Notes: generated by a model from the sequence alone, not told the origin. A stretch of 7,033 nt of DNA from Hydrogenimonas sp. (GCA_021647345.1 JAKIUX010000046.1:1-7033), one strand, 5' to 3'. Shown: positions 1 to 6,587, counted from the stretch's first letter. Numbers and translations: made by a program.

Positions 1-2
1 CT

Positions 3-50
3 ATGCCGGGAAACAGCCCCACGCCCTACGCTTCCAAGTAAGAGGGAATC
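3..50 (+). other. Upstream coding remnant of the amidohydrolase, broken by an in-frame TAA at 39-41
   Basis: Read in the frame of the downstream gene, these bases give MPGNSPTPYASK, stop, EGI, and then run directly into MHACGHDAH. M20-family amidohydrolases typically have a DALP-x(n)-PYASK-x-x-G-x-MHACGHD arrangement here, so both sides of the stop look like genuine coding sequence in one frame with no shift. The stop replaces a single residue between K and E. One base change from a sense codon (for example TAT, TAC, AAA, CAA or GAA) would explain it. It could be a real nonsense mutation making the gene a pseudogene, or a sequence/assembly error. The N-terminal part of the gene lies outside the window. 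Confidence 0.8.
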
Positions 51-947
51 ATGCACGCCTGCGGCCACGACGCCCACACAGCCATAGCTTTAGGGTGCGC
101 TCTGGCGCTGAACAGAGTAAAAGATAGACTGCCGGGCAACATTCGTATAATATTTCAGCCATCAGAAGAGGTATTTGAAGGCGGGAGCAGCCAGATGATC
201 GAAGATGGAGCCCTCGAAGGGGTTTCAGCGATATTCGGCCTGCATGTATACCCCTATCTCAAAACGGGTCAGATAGGCTACAAGTATGGTGTTATGATGG
301 CTTCTGCAGATACCTTCAGCTTCGACATATACGGAAAGACTGCACACGGTGCCAGACCCCACGAAGGGATAGACGCGGTACTTGTGACAGCTATGGTCAT
401 CAACTCTTTGAACCATATAGTAAGCCGTAGAATAGACCCGATTCACCCCGCAGTTATATCTATGGGAAAGATAGAGGGAGGAAAGGCTCCAAACGTCATA
501 TGCGACTTCGTTACGGTTTCAGGTACCGTCAGAACAGTCAACGAGTCTGTAAGAAAAAAGATTCCGCAGATGATGGAGGATACGATAAGAGGCATATGCG
601 AAGCGATGGATGCGAAGTACCACTTCGACTATAGATTCGGTCCACCCGAACTGAAAAACAGCGACAAAATGGTCGACATAGTCAAGGAGGCGGCAAAAGA
701 GGTGGTAGGGGAGATAGGGCTTGTAGACCTTGTAGATCCGGTTATGGGGGGAGAGGATTTTGCCCGCTATCTTCAGATCGTACCTGGTGCCTTTTTCAGA
801 CTCGGTGTATGCAACGAAGAGAAAGGAACCTGTGTGCCGCAGCATAATACCAGATTTGATGTGGACGACGACTCTTTATGCATAGGAATGAAGATTCTAT
901 CTTTAAGCTCTTTGAAGTTCCTTCAAAAAGCGAGGCAGAAAAGATGA
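51..947 (+). CDS. M20-family amidohydrolase (hippurate/N-acyl-amino-acid hydrolase type), N-terminus interrupted
   Basis: This is the open part of an M20D-type zinc/manganese-dependent amidohydrolase, a family that hydrolyses N-acyl amino acids (hippurate, IAA-amino acids, N-acetyl-diaminopimelate). Metal-ligand positions of the family are visible, counting from the ATG at 51: C4 and H6 in HACGHD, E39/E40 in FQPSEE, H65 in GLHVYP and H265 in PQHNTRF. The dimerisation-domain signature GKTAHGARPHEGIDAV (95-110) and the late MGGEDFARY (232-240) are also present. Family members are usually near 390-400 residues, so about 95 N-terminal residues are missing. ATG 51 lies inside a conserved motif and is very unlikely to be the native start; an in-frame stop at 39-41 cuts off the upstream part. 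No convincing Shine-Dalgarno precedes 51. The exact substrate cannot be told. The stop codon TGA at 945-947 overlaps the next gene's ATG. Confidence 0.85.
   Translation: MHACGHDAHTAIALGCALALNRVKDRLPGNIRIIFQPSEEVFEGGSSQMIEDGALEGVSAIFGLHVYPYLKTGQIGYKYGVMMASADTFSFDIYGKTAHGARPHEGIDAVLVTAMVINSLNHIVSRRIDPIHPAVISMGKIEGGKAPNVICDFVTVSGTVRTVNESVRKKIPQMMEDTIRGICEAMDAKYHFDYRFGPPELKNSDKMVDIVKEAAKEVVGEIGLVDLVDPVMGGEDFARYLQIVPGAFFRLGVCNEEKGTCVPQHNTRFDVDDDSLCIGMKILSLSSLKFLQKARQKR
932..947 (+). promoter_or_regulatory. GAGG ribosome binding site and ATGA stop/start overlap
   Basis: GAGG at 932-935 lies 8 bases before ATG 944, and that ATG overlaps the TGA (945-947) of the amidohydrolase. This fixes the start of the HATPase-GNAT gene at 944 rather than at the earlier in-frame ATG at 878, which would create a 70-base overlap with a conserved C-terminus. 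Such ATGA overlaps usually mean translational coupling. Confidence 0.75.
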
Positions 948-2389
948 AGCAGACTCTGACTCTCACTATTCCCAACAACAAGATATATGTCCCTCTAGTA
1001 ATAGATTTTATCAAAAGGGCTCTGCAGATGACCGACATGCAAAGAGATAATCTTCTGCAGATGACAGCGGCCGCTACGGAGCTTCTATTCAACGCTGTTG
1101 TGCACGCATACCCGAAAGAGATTACGGGCACCATAGATATAGATATAAAGTTTCTTCCCCACGGTATCAGCATAACAATTCACGATATGGGGCTTCCTTT
1201 TGATTTCGAAGGTTATATGAGTTCAAAAAGAGAGGGTGGCATAAAACGGATAAAAAACTATATCGATGAACTAAAATTTATAAACTTCGGAAAAAGAGGA
1301 AAGGCGTTTACCATATACAAAGCGCACCCGATAGATTTTTCAGATATACCCTTTCATCCATACTCCGACCTTGAAGATGAATCTCCGGCATCTTTGAAGC
1401 CGGCCTCCATTCAGATTAGAGATTTCGAAGAGGGGGATGAAGAGGCGATAAGCAGACTCATATACAACAACTATACATATAGCTACTACAAATCTCTCTT
1501 CTACTACCCCAAAAAGATACAAGAGTTGAACGAAAGCGGCGAAATCGCTTCCGTAGTTGCTGAGACAAAAGATGGTGAAATTGTGGGTCATTTCGCTCTT
1601 GTTAGAGTCAGCGGCTCCAATATCGCAGAAATAGGAGTTGCAGTCGTAAGACCAGACTATAAAGGAAAAGGCGTAATGACCTCTATGCTAAGCAGAGTAG
1701 AGCAAAGAGCAAAAGAGATGGGACTAAACGCCATATTCGGAGAGGCTCTAATGCTTCATCCATTCAGCCAAAGAGCCAATCTGCACCACGGCTTTTCCGA
1801 AAGCGCGCTGCTTCTTGGAATGGTTCCCAACAGTGTCTCTCTAACCGATCCCAACGCTCTGCAGACAAAAAGAAGAAGCGCCGTGCTTATAGGATACAAG
1901 ATTCTAAAAAGATCTAAGCGCAGAAGAGTCTATATTCCCAAGATATATAGAGGCTTGATAGAGGAGATATACTCCAATGCCGGCCTTAAGATTGAAGAGG
2001 CGGAAAAAGAGGATTGCGCTAAAAGATCTTTGATAGAGTATGAATTAAGCCCATATACCCAAACAGGAACACTGCTGGTAGAGAGAGTATGCGGCGACTT
2101 TTCCCATCTGCTTCGGCACTATCTTCATACTCTCTACAAAAAACATGTCGATATGGTATATGCGGACATAAATATGAGCGGATGCACTCTAATAGATGAG
2201 ACTGTAAAGGTCCTGAAGGAGGAGGGATTCGTCTTTAGCGGGGTGCTCTTCTTCAGAAGAGGGGATGATGACTACTTGAGACTCCAGATGCCAAATAGCG
2301 ACAATATTGAGATGAAACAGATAGTCTGCCACTCACAGTTTTGCAATCGGCTGCTTGAGTTTATCGACCGAGAGCTTGAGCTCTTTTGA
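944..2389 (+). CDS. RsbW-like HATPase domain fused to GNAT N-acetyltransferase (481 aa)
   Basis: A probable cytoplasmic protein with no signal peptide or membrane segment. Residues 1-127 resemble the anti-sigma-factor/serine-kinase class of HATPase domains: N-box E46-x3-N50-x3-H54-A-Y, G1-like DMGLPFD (81-87), and a G2-like GG (98-99) followed by YIDELKF. After a linker (128-155), residues 156-295 look like a GNAT acetyltransferase, with the acetyl-CoA loop region VAVVRPDYKGKGVMTSML (232-249; G241, G243). Residues 330-481 are less clear; VYADINMSG...LKEEGFVFSG...DDYLRLQ (405-447) resembles the second half of a GNAT fold, so a degenerate second GNAT domain is possible. The glycine-rich G2 loop is reduced, so ATP binding may be weak. 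No STAS anti-anti-sigma, PP2C or sigma gene is nearby. The role is unknown; coupling to the amidohydrolase suggests acyl/acetyl metabolism or its control. Confidence 0.85.
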   Translation: MKQTLTLTIPNNKIYVPLVIDFIKRALQMTDMQRDNLLQMTAAATELLFNAVVHAYPKEITGTIDIDIKFLPHGISITIHDMGLPFDFEGYMSSKREGGIKRIKNYIDELKFINFGKRGKAFTIYKAHPIDFSDIPFHPYSDLEDESPASLKPASIQIRDFEEGDEEAISRLIYNNYTYSYYKSLFYYPKKIQELNESGEIASVVAETKDGEIVGHFALVRVSGSNIAEIGVAVVRPDYKGKGVMTSMLSRVEQRAKEMGLNAIFGEALMLHPFSQRANLHHGFSESALLLGMVPNSVSLTDPNALQTKRRSAVLIGYKILKRSKRRRVYIPKIYRGLIEEIYSNAGLKIEEAEKEDCAKRSLIEYELSPYTQTGTLLVERVCGDFSHLLRHYLHTLYKKHVDMVYADINMSGCTLIDETVKVLKEEGFVFSGVLFFRRGDDDYLRLQMPNSDNIEMKQIVCHSQFCNRLLEFIDRELELF

Positions 2390-2777
2390 AGACTCTTACA
2401 GCAAGTTTCAAATCGCTCATATAGTCGAGAGGGTCCCAATACCCCTCTACCGGTTTTATGAGCATCTTCTCGTCGGGAGTAAGATAGATTGTGGTTGGAA
2501 CGGCCCTCGCTTTGATGAAGGAGGGGTAGCTATCTTTCTCTCTATCGAGAAGAAGAGGGACAAATCGTCTATTTATGAAGTTCTCCACGTTTGGATCGGC
2601 AAGAGTCTCCTCTTCGAGTTTATGGCACCATCTGCAGTGCTCCGAAACTACCAGAATGAGCATAGGTTTACCCTGCTCTTTCGCCCTTTTCAAAGCGCTT
2701 TCATAAGATCCCTCCCACTCTATCTGAGCAAAAAGAGATGTAGCCAAAAAGATTGCGGTAATTACGGTTCTTTTCAA
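2361..2777 (-). CDS. Secreted thioredoxin-like protein (138 aa, CxxC)
   Basis: Starts at TTG (2775-2777), supported by an AAGGAA ribosome binding site about six bases upstream; no ATG is available before residue 39. The first 17 residues, MKRTVITAIFLATSLFA, form a Sec signal peptide with probable cleavage before QIEW, so the protein is periplasmic. The mature part is a single thioredoxin-fold domain with redox motif C48-R-W-C51 (EHCRWCHK) and the cis-proline loop AVPTT (P94). It resembles the Thioredoxin_7/DsbD-gamma-like class of small periplasmic thiol reductases/isomerases (GKPMLILVVSEHCRWCHKLEEE). It is the last gene of the lipoprotein-dapE operon, 53 bases after dapE. The stop (2361-2363) lies inside the convergent HATPase-GNAT gene, a 29-base tail-to-tail overlap. 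The redox partner is unknown. Confidence 0.88.
   Translation of the reverse strand: MKRTVITAIFLATSLFAQIEWEGSYESALKRAKEQGKPMLILVVSEHCRWCHKLEEETLADPNVENFINRRFVPLLLDREKDSYPSFIKARAVPTTIYLTPDEKMLIKPVEGYWDPLDYMSDLKLAVRVFKRAQALGR
2370..2387 (+). terminator. Possible weak intrinsic terminator inside the convergent gene overlap
   Basis: AGAGC (2371-2375), loop TTGA, GCTCT (2380-2384), extended by a G-T wobble (2370/2385), then a short T run ending at 2387. It sits in the last codons of the + strand gene and also in the last codons of the - strand thioredoxin gene. The stem is short and the T tract is only four bases, so it is weak. On the - strand there is no T tract. Confidence 0.3.
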
Positions 2778-2830
2778 GGCTTTTCCTTTTTTCTAAAATC
2801 TTATCGGTTTTTTGTGTAATCTTCGTGGAG

Positions 2831-3934
2831 TCAGAATGAGACGATAACCTCGTCGAAAACCTTTTTGAGCCCCTCAACCTCTTCTGCAGTAGTGCGCTCG
2901 TTGGGAGCGTGGATCGTATCGTTTTTCACTCCAAACTCCACCACATCCACTCCAAATTCTGCAAAAAATCTCGCATCGCTTGTGCCGCCTGCGGTGGAAT
3001 AGGCTGTCTCTACCCCCGTAACACTCTTAATAGCTTCAGTTATAGACTTTACAATTTTTGAATTTTTATCGGTCATGAAAGGGTGGGCAGACTGTGTCAA
3101 CGTAAGCATATAGTTCATATCTTTGAAATATCTGTCTACAAAAGCCTCAATATCTGCTTTATCGGTTTTCGTGTTGTTGCGAACATTGAACATCATTTTA
3201 AGTTTTCCGGGGGTTACATTTGTCACCTCCATACCGGCGCGAATATCTGTTATTACAAATTTGCTCGGAGCGAAAAACTCATCTCCTTCGTCCAGATCAA
3301 CTCCGGCTATATGCGGAAGCACCTGTGCCACTTTATGTATAGGGTTATGCGCCTTTTCAGGATAGGCTGCATGCCCTTGTCTGCCTATCTTCTCTATAAC
3401 TCCGTTTATGGAGCCTCTTCGGCCGATCTTTATGGCATCTCCGAAAATCTCTTCGCAAGTCGGCTCGGCAACTATGGCATAGTCGGGCAGAAAATCTCTT
3501 TGTTGAAGATATCTAAGCACCTCTATGGTGCCGTGCTTTGCTTCTCCCTCTTCGTCGCTTGTGAGCAGAATCGAGAGAGTGCCGTTGAAAGATTTCGCAT
3601 CTCTGCACGCCTGCACGAAAGCGGCAACCCCGCTCTTCATATCCTGCGCACCTCTTGCATATATATAACCATCTTCAAATTTAGGCACGAAAGGATCGCT
3701 CTCCCAGCCCTCACCCGGAGGGACCACATCTATATGGCCCGCAAAGCAGAGATGAGGACCGTCGCCGAATCGTCTATACAAAAACAGGTTTTTTACATTG
3801 ACTCTGTTTATCCACTCTGCCTCAAACTCCTCCAGATAGTCACCAATAAACGTTAAAGCCCCGTCATCATCGGGGGTTACCGATTGAAACGAGAGCAGCT
3901 TCAAAAAAAGCTCAATAGTCTCCAGTCTGCGCAC
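2831..3934 (-). CDS. dapE: Succinyl-diaminopimelate desuccinylase DapE
   Basis: M20A metallohydrolase that removes succinate from N-succinyl-LL-2,6-diaminopimelate to give LL-diaminopimelate, in the succinylase branch of lysine and peptidoglycan precursor synthesis; cytoplasmic, di-zinc. Length (367 aa) fits the family. Conserved residues are all visible: H67 and D69 in FAGHIDVVPPG, bridging D98 in RGAQDMKSG, catalytic/ligand E128-E129 in TSDEEG, ligand E157 in VAEPT, H188 in RQGHAAYP from the dimerisation lid, and ligand H342 in DTIHAPNE. The substrate-loop region TAGGTSDARF (314-323) is also intact. The start is GTG (3932-3934), with the ribosome binding site TAGGA at 3941-3945 overlapping the stop of the upstream lipoprotein gene; the gap is only 8 bases, so the two are probably co-translated. 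Nothing suggests loss of function. Confidence 0.97.
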   Translation of the reverse strand: MRRLETIELFLKLLSFQSVTPDDDGALTFIGDYLEEFEAEWINRVNVKNLFLYRRFGDGPHLCFAGHIDVVPPGEGWESDPFVPKFEDGYIYARGAQDMKSGVAAFVQACRDAKSFNGTLSILLTSDEEGEAKHGTIEVLRYLQQRDFLPDYAIVAEPTCEEIFGDAIKIGRRGSINGVIEKIGRQGHAAYPEKAHNPIHKVAQVLPHIAGVDLDEGDEFFAPSKFVITDIRAGMEVTNVTPGKLKMMFNVRNNTKTDKADIEAFVDRYFKDMNYMLTLTQSAHPFMTDKNSKIVKSITEAIKSVTGVETAYSTAGGTSDARFFAEFGVDVVEFGVKNDTIHAPNERTTAEEVEGLKKVFDEVIVSF

Positions 3935-3942
3935 GAAAGATC

Positions 3943-4284
3943 CTAACGGTTCGGGTTTTCATAAAAAATGTATGGCGTAAAGTTACTCACCTCAAAATAG
4001 AGCTTTCTCTCTCCATCATCCACCTTATAGTTGAAGTTTTTGTCAATATAGCCGTATCCGTAGCGATACTGGCGCGGAGTGTTGTCATCTGTTCCTTTGG
4101 CAGTTGAGAGTTTGTCGATTTTGATGAATCTCATTACAAGTTTTCCCCCTTCGTACACATCAAGCACTCCGTCTGTCCCTGTCCAATTCTGCACAGCTCT
4201 GCCCAATTTATTCTGCGTCTCCTGCGTACAGCCGCCAAAGATAAAAAGAGTCGCGACCAACACGATAAATCCAAACTTTTTCAT
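3943..4284 (-). CDS. Small putative lipoprotein of unknown function (113 aa)
   Basis: Begins MKKFGFIVLVATLFIFGGC: short basic N-terminus, hydrophobic stretch and a lipobox-like FGGC with C19, slightly unusual in having F at -3, so it is probably a lipidated, membrane-anchored protein. The mature part (about 94 aa) has no domain I recognise; it is rich in aromatic residues (RQYRYGYGYIDKNFNYKVDDGERKLYFEVSNFTPYIFYE), suggesting a small beta-rich fold. Two in-frame ATGs exist, at 4293 and 4284. The Shine-Dalgarno AAGG directly abuts the first and lies about nine bases from the second, so 4284 is preferred; starting at 4293 would add MKI. It is the first gene of the operon, ahead of dapE, and is preceded by a good promoter. 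A role in the dapE pathway cannot be inferred from the sequence. Confidence 0.8.
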   Translation of the reverse strand: MKKFGFIVLVATLFIFGGCTQETQNKLGRAVQNWTGTDGVLDVYEGGKLVMRFIKIDKLSTAKGTDDNTPRQYRYGYGYIDKNFNYKVDDGERKLYFEVSNFTPYIFYENPNR

Positions 4285-4348
4285 AATTTTCATCCTTTTT
4301 ATTCGTTAATATTGATGTAAAGTTCGATACACCCGTAGTCTGTAGGGG

Positions 4349-4378
4349 ATTGTACCATTTCATTGCATACTATTTCAA
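4349..4378 (-). promoter_or_regulatory. Sigma70-type promoter for the lipoprotein-dapE-thioredoxin operon
   Basis: On the - strand, -35 TTGAAA (4373-4378), an 18-base spacer, and extended -10 TGG-TACAAT (-10 hexamer at 4349-4354). Both hexamers match consensus at five of six positions. Transcription would start near 4342, giving a leader of about 58 bases before ATG 4284. This is the best promoter match in the window. Confidence 0.65.
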
Positions 4379-4392
4379 ATAAAAATTCAAAT
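4374..4392. repeat. TTCAAAT direct repeat between the divergent genes
   Basis: TTCAAAT occurs at 4374-4380 and again at 4386-4392, 12 bases apart. The second copy lies in the near-palindrome AAATT-CA-AATTT. The first copy overlaps the -35 of the leftward promoter, so a regulator bound here could affect that operon. It may equally be chance in AT-rich DNA. Confidence 0.3.
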
Positions 4393-4466
4393 TTATGTTA
4401 AACTAATTTAAAAAAAACCGATTCTATTTTGCTCTTATGCACTCTGCGGCAAAAGAGGAAAAAAGT

Positions 4467-4475
4467 TATATAAAA
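4467..4475 (+). promoter_or_regulatory. Possible -10 region for the GGDEF/EAL gene
   Basis: TATATAAAA follows an A-rich stretch and is the most -10-like sequence between 4400 and 4545 on the + strand. No -35 hexamer is recognisable at the usual spacing, which is not unusual in Campylobacterota. It would give a leader of about 65 bases. The rest of the 4285-4545 intergenic region holds no gene that I can support. Confidence 0.3.
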
Positions 4476-4545
4476 ACAAGGGAGTTTGCTGCCGGGTAGT
4501 TCTCAAGGAGTATTCAAACACTTCTAACGACTCGGTATTTAAATT

Positions 4546-6579
4546 ATGGTCAAAAATATTTCACTTCGCTTTTTTATTGTTTTTGTCGCATTCGTAATAG
4601 CAGGCATATTTTCTATACACAGCATTAGCCGCTCCATGGAACTAAACAGCAAGACTCAAGAGTTCAATGAAAAAGCGGTACAGAAGATCGATAGACTATC
4701 GACACTCCTTTCAGAGATAGATACCGGCACCTTTCTCACATCTTTGCCTATCAATAAAAAGTTAGCTTCCATTACAGACAAAGAGAGAAATATTCCGCTT
4801 GCGGAGTCGCTTTTTGAACAGATAAGAGTCTTTACTCTCTCCAATATGGATGAGAAGAGTCTGCTAGAGCATCTAAACTCTCTTCATGAAGAGTGGGAGC
4901 GATTTCTAAAGCTGCGCTCGAAACTAACAGGGAGTATTAAAGATGGAGATTTACAAAAAGTAGAGAAGCTCCTGCCTACATATATTATAGCCTACAACAA
5001 CCTCTCTCACAATCTATCTGACATAAAGCAGCACTATAAAGATATTTTCGACAAATATATTGAGAACTTCAAAGAGCAGGTAAAGAACTCTTTTTATATA
5101 GGCATCATCATAGCGGTCTCCACACTCATTCTCCTATTCTTTCTATTGATGGAGGTTAACTCCATAAACAGCAAACTTCAGACATACCTCGAAGAGAAAG
5201 AGAGTTTCCAAAGAAAACTTGCTTACGCTAACGAAGAGCTAAAAAAGTATTCGCAAGAGCTGGAAGAGGAGGTGAAAAAAAGGACAGACGAGGCATTAGA
5301 GCATTTAATGAAAAACCCTCTCACAAAACTGCATAACCGTCTAAGCTTTGTAAAGCGGCTCGAAAAGAACTCAAAAGCCTCCGTCGCCATTTTTAATATT
5401 GACAGATTTCAATCATACAACGACCTATTCGGTGCAAAAGTAGGAGACAAGATAATTCAAGAGTATGCGGCCTATCTTAGAAATACGATACCGTACCTCT
5501 ACGAAATCTACCATCTTCAAGGCGACGAATTTGCGATCATAGAGCCGGATAGAAAGTCTTCAGCCTCGTTTCTGGCAATGATGAAACGTGTCTCCGAACT
5601 GGTAAGCGAATTTCACTATAGTGACGAAAACGGAAGTTTCGTTCTTCAGGTATCTATAGGCGTTTGCATAGATGAAAAACAGCCTCTTACAAAGGCCGAT
5701 ATGGCTCTCAAAAAAGCGAAAAACTCCAACGAACGCCTCGCTATATACAGCGACAGTCTAATCAAAAAAGATAGATATCTCGAAAATATTACGATGACCA
5801 AAATTTTGAGCAAGGCTATCAAAGAGAAGAGAGTAGTCCCATATTATCAAGCCATATGCGATACTAAAAGTAAAAAGGTTGTAAAATATGAGGCTCTTGC
5901 AAGACTTTTTGATGAAAATGGCAACATAATACCTCCGGCAGAGTTTATCGATCTTGCTAAGCAGATAAAACTCTACTCCGAGATAACTAAAACTATCTTC
6001 GACAAAGCGCTCGAGAGTGCGCAAAAGTATGGGCTTCATGTCAGCGTAAACCTATCTGCGGATGATATTCACAACCCCCAAACTAGAGACTACATCATCG
6101 ACAAACTCGCCATGTCGAACTTTAGCGACCATATAACAATAGAGCTTCTTGAATCAGAAGAGGCGAAAAACTACGATGAGATAAGCGCTTTTATTAAACG
6201 TGTTAAGGTCTTTGGAGTAAAGGTAGCCATAGATGACTTTGGGTCGGGCTACTCCAATTTCGCTAAAATTCTCAAACTAAAAGTCGATTACATAAAGATT
6301 GACGGATCTTTCATCAGAAAAATAGATACCGACCAGGATTCAAGGGAGTTTGTAGAGATAATCCACAAACTTGCCAGCAACTACAACCTTAAAACTGTCG
6401 CCGAATTTGTCTCTAACGAGTCTATCTACAATACAGTTCTCGATATTGGTATAGATTACGTTCAAGGGTACAAACTCGGCAGACCTATTCCTATAGAAAA
6501 ACTTCTCGAAAAAAACTCCAGAAAAATAGAAAAACCGGAAGATGATAAAAAAGAGATAAAGAAGTATATCTGGGATTGA
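4546..6579 (+). CDS. Membrane GGDEF/EAL protein, probable c-di-GMP phosphodiesterase (677 aa)
   Basis: Inner-membrane signalling protein. TM1 about 7-24; a mostly helical periplasmic region 30-182 (four-helix-bundle-like, no recognised ligand pocket); TM2 about 183-204; charged coiled coil 205-252; GGDEF domain about 256-405; EAL domain about 415-655; Lys-rich tail. The GGDEF domain keeps D286, N292-D293 and G300-D301, but its signature is Q325-GDEF and no RxxD inhibitory site precedes it, so cyclase activity is doubtful. The EAL domain keeps E449-A-L, N502 (VNLS), E533/E536 (IELLES), D563-D564 (IDDFGSG), K584 (IKIDG), E620 (VAEFVS) and Q640 (VQGY), as in active phosphodiesterases that cleave c-di-GMP to pGpG. 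There is no HAMP domain. ATG 4546 is the first start after an in-frame TAA at 4540, and it lacks a nearby Shine-Dalgarno. The GGDEF part may act as a GTP-sensing or purely structural module. Confidence 0.93.
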   Translation: MVKNISLRFFIVFVAFVIAGIFSIHSISRSMELNSKTQEFNEKAVQKIDRLSTLLSEIDTGTFLTSLPINKKLASITDKERNIPLAESLFEQIRVFTLSNMDEKSLLEHLNSLHEEWERFLKLRSKLTGSIKDGDLQKVEKLLPTYIIAYNNLSHNLSDIKQHYKDIFDKYIENFKEQVKNSFYIGIIIAVSTLILLFFLLMEVNSINSKLQTYLEEKESFQRKLAYANEELKKYSQELEEEVKKRTDEALEHLMKNPLTKLHNRLSFVKRLEKNSKASVAIFNIDRFQSYNDLFGAKVGDKIIQEYAAYLRNTIPYLYEIYHLQGDEFAIIEPDRKSSASFLAMMKRVSELVSEFHYSDENGSFVLQVSIGVCIDEKQPLTKADMALKKAKNSNERLAIYSDSLIKKDRYLENITMTKILSKAIKEKRVVPYYQAICDTKSKKVVKYEALARLFDENGNIIPPAEFIDLAKQIKLYSEITKTIFDKALESAQKYGLHVSVNLSADDIHNPQTRDYIIDKLAMSNFSDHITIELLESEEAKNYDEISAFIKRVKVFGVKVAIDDFGSGYSNFAKILKLKVDYIKIDGSFIRKIDTDQDSREFVEIIHKLASNYNLKTVAEFVSNESIYNTVLDIGIDYVQGYKLGRPIPIEKLLEKNSRKIEKPEDDKKEIKKYIWD

Positions 6580-6587
6580 CGCCAAAC

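Noticed and set aside
878..943. Earlier ATG (878) as start of the HATPase-GNAT protein
   Set aside because: It would overlap the conserved amidohydrolase C-terminus by 70 bases and has no ribosome binding site; ATG 944 has GAGG at good spacing and an ATGA overlap.
796..1173. 125-codon - strand frame
   Set aside because: It is antisense to the amidohydrolase end and the HATPase domain, both of which carry family motifs on the + strand.
2355..2819. 154-codon + strand frame over the thioredoxin-like gene
   Set aside because: The opposite strand encodes a signal peptide, CxxC and cis-Pro in order with a good ribosome binding site; the + frame has low-complexity, non-domain sequence.
3083..3856. 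257-codon open frame on the + strand
   Set aside because: It lies wholly antisense to dapE, whose active-site motifs are all present, and its translation is Cys/His/Tyr-rich with no recognisable domain; a shadow frame.
4475..4490. Sigma54-type promoter suggested by TTTGCT before the GGDEF/EAL gene
   Set aside because: The required GG of the -24 element is not found at the correct distance upstream.
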